Shown: positions 23,302 to 34,802, counted from the stretch's first letter. The stretch: DNA of 64,000 nucleotides from Lindgomyces ingoldianus (GCF_010093535.1 NW_022985167.1:157415-221414), one strand, 5' to 3'. Numbers and translations are program-made. Notes: a model not told the origin generated them from the sequence alone.

Positions 23302-24834
23302 ATGCACGATTCACATCCCCACGCCATGGATTCAAATAGAGTAGAACCCTCACAGCCTAAGGTGCAAATTCGTCTTAGCACCAGGCATGCAGATATTGAG
23401 TTACCAGAAGATCCAGGCGCACTGCTCGTCTCAACTTGTAAGCCAACTTCACCTCCGCACCAACCTCTCCCAATCTCGGTTGCGGTATAGTAATAACCTA
23501 CAGCACTGCGACGATATGCGCTCTCAAGCCTCGTGAACAGCCTATTGCATACCAAAAAGCCGATACCCTTCGAGTTTCTCATCAATGGCCAATTCCTACG
23601 GACCTCGATCGACGAATTCCTCACCCAGAACGGCATCAGCGCCGAGTCAACGCTGAATGTCGAGTACACGCGCGCACTAATACCCCCACTACATGTCGCA
23701 AGTTTCGAACACGATGATTGGGTTTCCGCCGTCGATGTTCTCTCCCAAACCTCACCGGCTGGGGTGTGGTCGGGTGAACATGGGATACAGAGTGGACAGG
23801 AACAAATATTGACTGCAAGCTATGATGGTTTGCTCAGAGTGTGGAATCTTTCCGGAGACGCAATTGCGATATCTACGCCCCCATATAATAGTGGACGGAT
23901 CACAAGCTTGAAGACGGCCAAATGGTTGTCAAACAAGAAGATCGTGGCTGCAGGCTTGGACAATGTGGTCCGAGTTTACAAATACGACGAGGACACACGT
24001 GCGATAACGCAATCTCTGGAACTCTACAACCACCGGTGGGGTGTTGAAGACGTTGCTGTCCATGGCCCAACAAACCGCATCTTGTCTGCTTCAACGGACG
24101 CCACTATTTCCCTCTTCTCCGCTACAGCAAAAGACAGTCCTGCTGCGCCCTCAACCCTCCTCCCAACGTCAACAACAGCGTCAAACAAACGACAAAAGCT
24201 GTCCAAGCCCGAGAAATCCGTTCCGACCCGCGGCGCATTAACCACTTTATCAGGGCACACAGCACCCGCATCAAATGTGATATTTAAGCCTGAAGACGCT
24301 ACAGTCGCCTACTCCGCCTCCCACGATCACACACTGCGAACATGGGACCTGCCAACCTCAACATGTGTCGACACACGGACGACATCCCACTCCTTGCTCT
24401 CCCTCACCGCACTCCCTAAGCTCAACCTCCTTGCCACAGGAACATCCGCCCGGCACATCACGCTGATTGATCCGCGGGCTTCAGCGACTCAAATCGCAGT
24501 AATGACACTCCGCGGCCATCTCAATGCCGTGGTATCTCTCGACACAAATCCCAATTCCGAGTACGGCTTAGTTTCAGCGTCTCACGACGGAACATGCAGG
24601 ATCTGGGACGTACGTAGCGTGAAGCCGAATGCGGGAGCAATGGTAGACGGCGGACAAGTAGGAGAGAGTGTGTATGTAGTTGAAAGGGAGGGTATGGGGG
24701 GCAAGAGCAAAGCGAGTGGGGATGGGGTTAAGGTGTTTGGTGTGAGGTGGGATGCGGATGTAGGAATTGTGAGTACTGGTGAGGATAAGAGGGTACAAAT
24801 TAATAGGGGAGTTGGAGAAAGGGGTGGTGGATAG
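23302..24834 (+). CDS. ytm1: Ribosome biogenesis WD-repeat protein Ytm1 (WDR12)
   Basis: Works with Erb1 and Nop7 in the nucleolus/nucleoplasm during 60S pre-ribosome maturation and is removed by the AAA ATPase Rea1. Two exons, 23302-23437 and 23504-24834, give 488 residues. The N terminus is the ubiquitin-like NLE domain (VQIRLSTRHADIELPEDPG, SLRRYALSSLVNSLL, PFEFLINGQFLRTSIDEFL), which binds the Rea1 MIDAS domain in yeast. A WD40 propeller follows, with QILTASYDGLLRVWNLSG, YSASHDHTLRTWDLPT and GLVSASHDGTCRIWDV. The end reads GEDKRVQINRG, typical of the family. A second in-frame ATG at 23326 (MDSNRVEP) would give 480 residues and resembles usual family starts, so either start is possible. 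Length is normal. Confidence 0.94.
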
Positions 24835-25260
24835 GGAAATGTCGGGAGGAAGGGGGCCGGAGGTTAGGTGTTTAGGAGAACAGCTTAGATACCATGATGA
24901 ATGGTGCCGATGTAGTAAGTCCACTCCTGCTACAAGCTGGCAGCGATTTGCCAGTGCAACTATTTCCTCAAATGATTCATATTGGACTCATAGCAGCGTG
25001 CGTACTTTCCTGCGGCCGAAATTCTCTACTTCAATTGCAAATCCTGACCCTAAATTCCCAGTCCTATCTCACATGAAGCAATTTTCCTTCCCTCTAAAGC
25101 TCCGGACTCCAATAAATATCAAAGGGTATCATGTCCACAGCCAACCTAACTACCTCGATCCACCCTCCAGCAACTCTTGCTGTAAGCACCCTCCCAACAC
25201 TCCCCTGTTGCCGCAAGCATCCCTCAAAATCCCAAACTTCAAACCCACAAACCAACACCC
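24835..25260. other. Convergent intergenic, ytm1 and trm112 3' ends
   Basis: About 430 bases between converging genes; it should contain both 3' UTRs. ORFs here are short and not recognisable. Confidence 0.45.
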
Positions 25261-25813
25261 CTAAACCAAATGCCCTGGCAGCAAAAAATTCGCAACACCC
25301 TCCATAACCTTATACTCGTGTCCACAATTCCCACAGACCAGTTTCCCCTCCCGTATACACGTCTCTAACAGCACGCGATGGAGATCCTTCGCGACCTGGC
25401 TCGGAACCTCGATTTTCTCGATGTTCAGACCAGTGGTATCGCCTTCAGGAACTTGGAGCTTGGTTTCGAGGAGGGAGGATGCGTCTGGTGCGGTTTCCGG
25501 GAGGGAGGGGAGACCGAGCTGGTGGGGGTGTTAGAGGTTGAGCCGTGGGGAGATTGTTAGTTGGCGGGTGAGAGGATAGGAGAGGGGCAGAAAGGGAAGG
25601 TGGGAGGGAGAGGGAGGGAGACCGTACTTCGTTCACAATAAGGCGGAGTTCATTCCACATTAGCCTCGGGAGCATGTTTCGCAGGAACAGTACGTTGATA
25701 TCTGCTTCGACGATCTCGAGTTCTGAGTCTTGTGGGTGTAGAGGAAAGGACGATGGGCTCGTTTTGCAGGTTTTGATGGCGCAGGTTAGGAAATTGAGGG
25801 TTAGGAGTTTCAT
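25261..25813 (-). CDS. trm112: Trm112, activator subunit of methyltransferases
   Basis: Small zinc-binding partner needed by several methyltransferases (in yeast Trm9, Trm11, Mtq2 and Bud23) that modify tRNA, eRF1 and 18S rRNA. Two exons, 25813-25628 and 25518-25261, give 147 residues, slightly longer than the usual 125-135. The start MKLLTLNFLTCAIKTC carries the first Cys pair (11 and 16); the second pair is in LVCGNCGHEYKV near the C terminus. The middle helical insert reads NMLPRLMWNELRLIVNE, and the end NFLLPGHLV is the family signature. The 109-bp intron falls after NE. Identification is firm. Confidence 0.95.
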
Positions 25814-26499
25814 TTTGTAAGAGACGGTTGGCAGGTTGGGTCGGGTCGAGGGGTAGTGGATTTGAGTCAGTTGGAGTTGGTTGTTGAGCTGCTTCGGAGC
25901 GAGAGAGAAGATCGAGGACAGTCTTTGAATCGCTTTAGGCGTTCCTAGAGATGGGGGGGACTGAATATTCCGGTGACGAGCTTCTTATAACATGATTGTG
26001 AAATCGAAATTGCAGTAGTAAAGTTCTGGTGTAGTCCTGAACAAAAGTTTTAAGCGTTCGTGGCGGGGTAACGTGTGGCTGATATGAGGCTCAAAATTAA
26101 GCCTCTCTTCACCAATGGCGCTATTCCGCTTTAGGAGTCGCCCCCCATCGCAAGACTGGTTTGAAAGGAAACTTGGGTAACCAAATGAATAGTTTAGTAA
26201 AGCAATATCTCACAGCTTTACATGGATTCAATGGGTTTCTATCAAGCCTCACGAATGAAGCAAATCGGGGAGAAGTAATATTTAGATAATGAAGCAAGAG
26301 TCGCTCACTCTTTGTGCTGTGGAAAGCATGTCTAAGAGCAACCCCGAGTTGTCGACGCCCATGTCGACATGTTCGCCCAAGCTTTAACGAAAGCTGAAGT
26401 ATCCCGTTTGTCATAAGTCATTCGCCATACCCATATCTAAAGACTACCATGCAAAAGGCCACCAACGCCATGCTTGCAGAGCCTAACTCAGTAATCCAT
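25814..26499. promoter_or_regulatory. trm112 upstream region
   Basis: About 690 bases upstream of trm112, presumably including its promoter. No gene-like ORF; a poor match to parts of the adjacent decayed array may extend in here (ATGAAGCAA near 26246 and 26290). Confidence 0.35.
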
Positions 26500-27150
26500 A
26501 GATGCCGTAGAACTACCGACGCCAGTGCCTCCAATGGTGGCAGCTTAAATGTCCGAAACCAGGAAGTTTTGCTCCTTGGAAAGAAAAAATGAGACACTTG
26601 CAGGTCCCCAACTCGGTATAAGAAGCTGAAATACCGACGTAGACCCCTCGAATTATGTAGTTCAGAGGTGAGATGCCTGAAACCTCTTCATCTATGAAGG
26701 GAAAAAAAGAGATTACTGAAACAAATGCCTCGAATTATGTAGTTCAGAGGCGAGGCGCCGGAAAGTTTCGGCCTAGGAAGAGAAGAGAAAGAGATGATGT
26801 ATATCCAGACCGTTGAATGAAGCAAGCTTGACCCAGACGCAAGTCCTTCGGGTTCTAGCGGTCCAGATAGTAAAAGCAGTACCATTTTGATCGAAGAGAG
26901 GGAATATATATATATATATTCCCAGAAAGCCCAAGTCTTTGAGCTGACCCAAATTACCGACGCAAATGCATCGGGTTACGGCATCCAGGATTTTATAAGC
27001 GCGGATTTCGATCAATGAATGAAAATAGAATAAAACGCAGAGTCTGGCTCGTTGAATGAAGCTGAACCACGAACGTAGATTCCTTGAAATATGGGCGTCC
27101 ATACGTGGTGAAGCGGATATTTTTCGATGGATGAGAAAAAAGGGCGTTAA
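26500..27150 (+). repeat. Decayed tandem array, about 90-125 bp unit, about six copies
   Basis: A recurring block can be traced by eye with unit starts near 26513, 26632, 26724, 26833, 26957 and 27069. The shared core is GACG(C/T)A then a short spacer and CCTCG, followed by a GTTCAGAGG/GTCCAGA-like part, an A/G-rich stretch, and TGAATGAAGC plus CTGA before the next unit. The second and third copies share 19 identical bases (CCTCGAATTATGTAGTTCA). Copies differ by substitutions and length changes, so this is an old array. It contains no continuous ORF and lies between trm112 and the 3' end of the SUMO-like gene. Confidence 0.6.
26900..26923. repeat. 24-bp perfect AT palindrome
   Basis: GGGAA, a TA run and TTCCC form a perfect palindrome inside one copy of the tandem array. 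It can form a hairpin or cruciform and may be a site of instability. Confidence 0.6.
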
Positions 27151-27194
27151 ATCATGAAACGTAAGGAGGGAAAATGCGGCCGTGAGAAGATAGT

Positions 27195-28570
27195 CTATTT
27201 GAGGTGAACCTCAATCGTATCCATGTCTTCGATCTCGGCGTCAACGATGGTGTCGAAAACTGGAAGCCTCTCGCCATCAAACATGAGGGTGACGTTCTGG
27301 CCTACGGGGATTTTGAGGGCCTCCTTGTACGCCGAGGTCAGATGCTCGAATGTTGTATCCTGCTGCATGTTTTAGTAAGAAGAAACTTTAAGCACTAGCA
27401 GAAGACATACGGGATTGACAGAAATTTTGAAATCCGCCAGGCCCTTGGCCTTAAGAATCAGTCGAGTCTTCTTGACTCGAGGCTGCGTCTCCTCTGGAAT
27501 TTGCGCTTCATAATCCACCGGACTCGGCGCTATAATTCGCCGCCGGCTCGCAGCCTCTTTCGCCTCCTCTTCCTGCATTTCCTTGAAAAGCTCATCAGTC
27601 CAAGCTTCGAGGTGAATTTTCACCACCTCTGCCTCCCCATCTGAGATAGTTGAATCTCCTTCCACAGAAACAAGGCCCATCGGATCAACGCTAACGCCTA
27701 ATCGCGCTATCTTTGTGCTATCAAAGAGCCTTTTCCTTTTCCACGTTAAGAAGATATCGCTGGCTCTGTCGCCAGAGATGCCGTAAGCTTGGCAAAACGC
27801 CACCCGCGGTCTCTCTACCTTGCTGCTTATCCGGATGTTGATGAGAAGTGGCTTAGTTTCAGGTATGACAGATGTTATCAAGAGTTGCACAATCGGGTTC
27901 ACCTCTTCAATCGGGGAAGCACCATGGTTAGCGCGGGCCTTGGCCGCCAGTTCAGCAAGGAGCGGGTCTTCGACTTCCTCGACCTCGTCGTCTAAGGCTG
28001 TCGACTGGGAGGTGGAAGGTTTGGGGGTTTCTTCCGAGGTCTCTGATCCGGACGGAGGGCCCAGATCTACTATTTCGGTCCTGTTGACAGCGAAGACGCC
28101 AGATGGCTGTGTCACAGGCTTGTCACGCGCAGAGAGGGAGTCTGGGGTGGGCTGTAGAGGGAGAGGAGAATGAGGAGACCTGCTATCTTGCAATCAGCCC
28201 AGGGGTCGGGATGCCATAGGTATCAGAGGGTGTAAGACATAAAACTGTGCACTTACGCTTTGAGCATTGCTTGAGGGGAGTCCCCAGAACCGCTGGTAGG
28301 TAGCTTCGTCTTGCTGGACTCTGCACTAACCTTGCGCTTCTTGCCTTGGCGGATTTCATCTGTGCGTTGCCTCTCCTCCTCTCTCCTCTTCTTCTCATCT
28401 TTCTTAGCTTTCGCTTGCTCGGCAACGATATCTTTGTACGAGTTGGAGTGGCTGAATATATCTTCCTCCTGGTCATCTTCAGCCTTCGCTGAAGTCTGCC
28501 AAGCCGCCTTCTTGAAGAAAGAGCGCTTCTTCGGCGGTACCTTTGCACCATTTTTGGCGTTGTCCGTCAT
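27195..28570 (-). CDS. Rad60/Esc2-like protein with SUMO-like domains
   Basis: Three exons, 28570-28257, 28182 (or 28179)-27411 and 27362-27195, give 417 or 416 residues; both acceptors keep frame. The N terminus is basic and low-complexity. A first SUMO-like region (about 190-250) reads LLINIRISSKVERPRV with KRKRLFDSTKIARLGV. The last 60-70 residues form a second, clearer SUMO-like domain: LADFKISVNPQDTTFEHL, NVTLMFDGERLP and IEDMDTIEVHLK, with no di-Gly tail, so it cannot be conjugated. This layout is that of Rad60 (S. pombe), Esc2 (S. cerevisiae) and NIP45, which help SUMO-dependent genome stability. The start is the first ATG of the exon. It faces away from the Lsm6-like gene. Confidence 0.86.
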
Positions 28571-28896
28571 TTCGACAGCAGAGAGAGTCGGTATTGTTTT
28601 GAGATGTGAGTTTAAAGTCTCGGTTGTGGAGACAAGGGCGGGAGCGTGCGCAGGGCTGACGCGTGATCACGCCCCCGTGAATTCAGCGGTGTGAACCGTG
28701 CACGAGATCGGCGCCTTTTCGTCAAATTCACCGACCACTGCTTCACTTCTTTGGCATCACCAAAACACTCAACCACCCACTTTGCGTACTTGGAGTCGGC
28801 AACCTCGACGCATTCCGACAACTCCGAGTAAGGTCTACACCATTTCCAAGATATTTCGATTCTGCGGCCTTAGATCATCAAACTTCCCTTCCAAAC
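28571..28896. promoter_or_regulatory. Shared divergent promoter, SUMO-like gene and lsm6
   Basis: Only about 325 bases separate two outward-facing starts, so the two genes probably share a nucleosome-free promoter. No conserved element was identified by eye. Confidence 0.45.
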
Positions 28897-29381
28897 ATGG
28901 CGCCACGTGAAAGGGGAGTCCATAATCCCGCCCCAAACAATAGGCTTGGGGTGCAAGGGCTCAGTCTCAGGCCCTCGAACGGCGACGCCAGCTCTTCCGA
29001 CGAGGAAGAGTATGACAGGGCGCTCGACACTAACCATCCGGTTGGCTACCTTCACGGCTTGCGCGGTGAAGTCGTCAGGGTCAAGTTGAACTCGGGTCTT
29101 ACCTTCAAGGGCATGTCTTTCCTTCTATATTGATGGCTGAGTCGTAACATGAAGTAGGTAAACTCCAGTCCGTCGACGGTTACATGAACGTAGCCATCGA
29201 GGGATGCCATGAGTACCTCAAGGACGGCCTCAAAGGACGCTCGTGGGGAGATGCATTCATTCGCGGCAACACTGGTAGGTGACCTTTATGATGCTTCTCT
29301 TTATTATTGGGCTGATAGTGAGTAGTTACCTTCATCTGTGCAGAAAAGGATGTTCTCAACATGGAACTGTGGGAGAATTAG
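28897..29381 (+). CDS. lsm6: Lsm6-like Sm-fold protein
   Basis: Three exons, 28897-29110, 29158-29274 and 29344-29381, give 122 residues. The Sm core is clear: LRGEVVRVKLNSGLTFKG, then KLQSVDGYMNVAIEGCHEYL and WGDAFIRGN. The DGYMN and AFIRGN motifs place it nearest Lsm6, a subunit of the Lsm1-7 (mRNA decay) and Lsm2-8 (U6 snRNP) rings. Three oddities: an N-terminal extension of about 45 residues with an acidic DASSSDEEEYD patch; a first intron with a GC rather than GT donor (AAGG/GCATGT); and a C terminus that reads TEKDVLNMELWEN where Lsm6 normally has NVLYIS. If the second intron is retained, the protein would end soon after GNTGR. I am fairly sure of the fold, less of the subunit assignment and the last exon. 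Confidence 0.75.
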
Positions 29382-30979
29382 TGGAACTAGTAGCGAAACG
29401 AGCACACGATCATGATACCTCGCAAGTTTTGGGCGTCCAGGTAGATGGCCTTCACAATTAGAATACACATCTTTTGACACCCATTTGATCCTTGCTTTGC
29501 GATGTACTACTCAACAGCTTACTCGCAGCCCTCCCAATAAGCAACAATCATGTGAGGGAAATCGCCCCACGTCTGTGGAGATATTCTCCCCTTGATGGGC
29601 ACTTGCTAGATAGCTCTAAAACGAGAGGATACTTACCGTCTCTACTCGTGCTTAACCCTCTTAAACATATACGAAGAGTATCAAGTTAGATAATTATAGC
29701 CGCAAGGCTTAGCAAGCTAGTATTTCACAGTTGTTATTCCATCACTGAACTGCCCCCAGTCAGGGCTGAGGTAGAGGAGCCGAAACCTTGCACAGAATAA
29801 TAAGGCAGAGTCTTTTAAATATCTGCACTATCGGCCCTGTTTCGCAAAAGTACGTGCGCTGATGATTCTCCGCCTCTCTCAAGAAACTTCCTGGCTGAAG
29901 CGCAACTGCCAGGAGGTTTACTATCTCTACTCAACAGAACACATTTATCATAATGGCAGTACACTGCTTAGTCTTCTCTATGTAGGCTTAAAAGTGGGTG
30001 CGCCGCTTCTTAGAAGACGACTATCTTGAGCTGATTCCTTGCTAGCAGTGAATCAACAGCCAGGATAGTCGCAGCTTCTCAACGATATCAGTGGCCAATG
30101 CAGTCTCCGTCCGCCAGCCAACCCAACAAGCTTACTATCCCGAAAATGTTGGCGCCGACACAGCTCCTTGCTAGATGTAAACGAACAGCTTTTATGATCA
30201 CCTCCCCTGCACTATAGCAGTGACTCAGAGAGATGGACACAAAACACGAGCAAGTTTGGTGAAATCAGTCATGACGAGCATACTTTTATTTAGGAGATTT
30301 TACTGCTTGGCTACACTCTCGCTGGCAATGATAGGAAGACATGAAGGCCATTCGACATGCCCACCATTGGTCCTACTAAGTGTGACGCTGACATATTGTA
30401 GCCACCTCCGGTCGTATCCATTTCCGCGGATAGGGGTGGCAATGGGGAGTTGTGGGCTTGGAAGATGCCAAAGTGGCACGGTGGAGTAGATACATGCTGT
30501 ATTAATGCCGAGGTGAGGTGGTGAAAGAAGGAAGCAGTGGGTTTAGCGAAGCCTTCGAGGTGGGTAATCATGAACATGATAGGAAGAAGGTAAGAAGGAA
30601 GATAAGATATAATTTTTTAAGATGAGGGAGGCAGGATTCACTTGGATTATTAGGATGGAGGCTGTGACCGAACATGTAAATAGAAGTGTTTGGGAATCCG
30701 AACATAAAAGAATATAGCAATATTGAAGCTCGAGACCTTTAAAGAGACGTCATCCCTGTACCTCGTAGATGCAAGTGAGCAGCCAGGAGGCTTGGTGCCT
30801 GTCCCCAAACTTAGTAGCATTGACTATGAGAACGTGAAACCTTGGAATAGTGATTGCGCGTGAAAGGGATACCAAATGCGCTACCATCTTGGCACTTAAG
30901 TAGCACATAACTCTTCCCCCAGACTCTTTTTCACCAAAATACATTCCCCTCCTTCGATACCATACCCGAAGTGCCAACC
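29382..30979. other. Intergenic, 1.6 kb, no gene seen
   Basis: Between two plus-strand genes. Short ORFs only. Parts near 29690-30240 are TA-rich with stop codons in every frame and look like decayed DNA, but no transposon protein can be recognised. Confidence 0.45.
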
Positions 30980-33569
30980 ATGGCTTCCACAAGACCTCGA
31001 AAGAGACGTGTGCAATTCGACCGAAGCAAGATGAGAGGCAAAAGGAAAGGGATGAAGCCCATACCGTCCCTTAGTGGAGGCGGCGGAGAAAATTCTAAAG
31101 GTACGAAGCTCTAATACGCAGTGTCCTGTTGCCTTGCGTCGTTCAGAATCACCCATGAGCTAATTATTTTAGTTTCTATGCTTGTGTCCTACACGGCGTT
31201 CGAGAACAGTAGCGATGGAGCGCCCGCGCCCTCAAGCGCGGAATCGTCTCAAACTACTTCCCCGACCATTACGCCACCAAAGACAAATACGTTCAAGAAA
31301 GTGAAGTTCTTGGATACAAAACAAGTCGAAATTGTCGAGAGCGAACCGGAGTTAGCAGAGTCGATAGAATCGAAAGGTATGTGTATCTATTCCGAAAGGA
31401 GCTAGCATTCCAACATCTCAACATTTCTAACAGCGACAACCACAGACGAAGAGACAAAGATGTCATCTAATCTAAATGCAACTCCATGGGCAGCAACTCT
31501 CGCGCTGAAAACACAATTGCGCGCCACCATCAAAGCAACCGACTCTTGTACCATTGAAGACTCTCCTTTCTCCCAACCATCACTGCCATCATATCCCTTC
31601 TCACCATTGTCAACGAGGACATGCTCCCCAATACCAGAAGTCCCAATTTCCCCAAAAGCCACTTCCGTAACAAATGCTAAAGTTATCGATGGGATACAAG
31701 AGGGCCTTTCTTCTCTTCCGCTGATGATGAAGCTTCTTGTCAAGCTATTTGCTGGTTCAAGGCCAACCTTGAAGAAGACTCCGCCCTTGCGGAAGATCGA
31801 CAGCGGAAAACAAACTACATCATCAAAAATAATGGATCAAGATGGAGAACTTAAAATGCACGAGATCGGCGGATTACTTGCTCAGGATCTTGAGGCTCTT
31901 CTTGCGAGCACTCCTACACCATCTTCTCAACACTCCTCTCTAAGTTCTGCTTCCACCTCGAAGGCAACTCCTCAGCCCTTGCAGGATATGTCTGAGCGTA
32001 CAGAAGAAAGAAAAGAAGATGATTGGGAAGACATCGCCGTCAATCCTACCGACTTAGAAGGCATTATCATCAACGATTTTGCCAAACCAACTGCAAACCA
32101 GAAGATGAAGAGACAGCCTAGAGAAGGGCCCCTCCAATTTCCCTTCTCTCTCGCCCTATGTTCTCTTCCGCGCAAGATCCTCTGCCCTGAATATCGTCAA
32201 GAAGCCGTTTTGCAGCGCCAAACCAACCAGATTCTGTCAAAAAGTTTCCTAGATACTCAATTTCAAGCTATCAAACAGGGTGAACTAAGAACCCAGCATC
32301 AAACTACCTCTCTCCATCCCTTCCGCACCTCTTCGCAGCGTGGCCTTCGCCCTCCACCTAGGTATCTTTCATTCCCAAAGCGCAAATTGGGTCCTGTTAA
32401 AAATCCTCATCCAGCCTGTCGCGATGCTAGTATCCAGGCGGATAAGCTGCATCCAGGCATTCCAGAATACTGGCTTCCAGATCTAAATTACAAGTCTGAA
32501 ATTGTAAAAGCCTCGCCCGACAAGGAGGCCTCGGGTGATACAAAGGCAGTTCTATGGGCACCGCAAGCCGCTGTGCAAGGACCACGACCACCTGTGAAGA
32601 CTAGCACTCGATTAGTACCGCCTACGCCAAGGAATGCAACCAACAGGTACTGTCCGACGCTACCAAGGCCGACTAAGCCTCAGCCAACGAGAAAGTTTCT
32701 TGTCCCTCAGATAATTCGAGGCATGGAAGACAGAGATGCTGGTGAAGGGCGGCGACAGCGAATTGCTCCACGTTCCTGGAGCCATATTTTTGGACTTGAT
32801 GATGCAAGTCACTCAAAAAATGTAATATAGAACCAATGGTTCACTCAAAAAGCTTATAGTAAGCATTGTCAGTTGTGTGAACAATGCTAATGAAGAGCAG
32901 CACGCACCTGGAGAAGGCGTGAATGGTGATACACTCACTGCTGCTAGATGCTCATCTCCGGCCCACCGCATGGCTGTGCCGCCAACAACCCTACACCGTC
33001 AACATCATGTTAACTTCAGTGTCGGTGACGACCAGATCCTTGAACTCGACAACGACATCCACGGCGCGAATATGGCGGACTCCTCCAGCACCTCTTCCAT
33101 CAAGCCCACAATGATCCAGTCAGGCCGTCCAACTGCAGAGGAATCAGGAATGAAGCAGCCACCAGAACCCTACGAACGCCCATGGGGCCAATCTCACAAT
33201 CTTCTAGCTAAGTTAGCAGCCGATGATGCATTCTACGTCCACTCTTCCTCTCCCACCACCAGTGTTGCCTCTCCTACCAAACAGTTAGTCCTCACAGACG
33301 CCGTCCCACCCCTGAGCTCTGGAGAAGTGGCGCTCAAACATGTGAAGACCTGGTCTCCAGTGAGAGTGCGCGAATCTAGCGCTTTGGCTTCACCCCCTGG
33401 CTCTCAGCTCTGGAGCTCTAGCACGAGCAAAGATTCGGCTATAGATTCACAACCAATCTTCCTAACACCGCGAGACAAGATACCTGTTTACCCCGCAATG
33501 GGGACGGTAGAGCACTACAAGGCGTTGAAGATTATACCATACTCTACGTTCGTAAATATGGGTACTTGA
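30980..33569 (+). CDS. Hypothetical disordered protein, four exons
   Basis: Exons 30980-31100, 31173-31376, 31434-32821 and 32901-33569 total 2382 nt, or 793 residues. The start context is good (AACCATGG). I do not recognise the family. The N terminus is strongly basic (STRPRKRRVQFDRSKMRGKR), which may act as a nuclear signal. Most of the rest is Ser/Thr/Pro-rich and predicted disordered by eye. More ordered-looking stretches are EIGGLLAQDLEALLAS, DDWEDIAVNPTDLEGIIINDF, LHPGIPEYWLPDLNYKSEI, RSWSHIFGLDD and PWGQSHNLLAKLAADDAFY. The third intron is my inference: without it the protein would stop at 32830 and a second open frame would start anew; with it the phases join and a CTAAT branch-like site sits before the acceptor. 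It could be lineage-specific. Confidence 0.6.
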
Positions 33570-34334
33570 TCAAGTCACATCTCACTGAGAAGATGATAGA
33601 ACTCTTCGAGTCGACGTTCACTGCCCAAACTAGGCTTCTACGATCCCGGATATCAAGGCCCAGCTGATGGCTCAGGTCATTGACTCTACAGTGGGTAAAT
33701 GGATTCTGTACTGGGAGATACGGATTGTTAAGGTGGATATTCGGCGGGATTGTGGGCTGGCAGTGATAGCGGCTGAGAAGTTGGTGCGGAGAAGGAGACT
33801 TAAATAGCTTCCCAAAGTAGGGTGTGGGCAATTATGAAAGTGTTTTGAGGTGAGGAGTTTCTAACCGGGGGTTCGCTGGATATTTGGAGTTGTTGATTGA
33901 ATGTTTTTCTGGAGTCAGGGTTCAGACAGTTGGAAGCTTAATACCCTATTCTCTTATCTTTTGTTTTGCAGCTGAATACCTAGTGCCCTCAATCCCAGCA
34001 CTTATGAGTTCTAAACTCTGAAATAATTGATAGTTTTCCCTATGCTTTAAGCTAATTGTTATGTATCTAGAGAGTACGGAGGTTATGGTCTTCGGGTACC
34101 GGGGGCTCTTATACTCGTAAGCAAGGCCATCATAGGCGTGACGCGGAGAGTTCCAGATTAATTGACTTGGAAAATGCACATGCGCGCATGTATGCCCTTG
34201 TTGTATGCCTACAGATTCGTCCAAGCAAATGATAGACTAGTCAAGTCAAAGATTTGGCCAGAGTCGAATATGAGTATAGGAGGAAAATGGACTATCCGAA
34301 TAGTCTGCAACCATAACACATGAGATGTATTGAG

Positions 34335-34802
34335 CAGTGAAAGAAACTTCGTTTTCGGTTATTGGTAAAAGAGGTGTTGTACTTGGCGCGAGAATTGTCG
34401 AAGGTGCTGTCAATATTGAGATGAGAAGTTTTCCAGCTGTGTTGACATCCTTGCTTTGGATTTGCAACGTAGTCGTGTATGGTGTTGACGCAGCATTCCT
34501 GGAAGCTACTCATTGAGATTGAAAATGCCGGTTACTCAACGGCCGCTGTTCGTAGTTGGGATGTTTTAAGGCTTATTGTAGACGTTTAGAGGTTTCTAGT
34601 GTCTGCGGAGGCGTCTGAAGAGGGGTTGGGGGGATGAAAGGGCTGCGGCCGACCGTAAGACGTGAGAAGTAGTAAACAGTGAATGGGAGCCTTCGTGCTC
34701 GTTCATTTGTATATGAGACTCTGTATTTTTCTGTAATCCTTGTCGAAGGCGCTGTAAATCTTGAGGTAGTGAGAAGCTTGCCGCGTGTATTCCCCTTGTG
34801 GC
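34335..34802 (-). repeat. Two diverged copies, about 126 bp each, 342 bp apart
   Basis: Copies at about 34335-34460 and 34677-34802 share blocks such as CAGTGAA, TTGTCGAAGG(T/C)GCTGT(C/A)AAT and TGAGAAG, at roughly two thirds identity by eye. On the minus strand both read in comparable frames: NTAGKLL then TAPST, and NTRGKLL then TAPST. This fits an old duplication of a coding segment, now degraded. Confidence 0.5.

Noticed and set aside
32877..33569. Separate 230-codon gene
   Set aside because: The first ATG-like start is GTG; an intron at 32822-32900 joins it in phase to the preceding gene.
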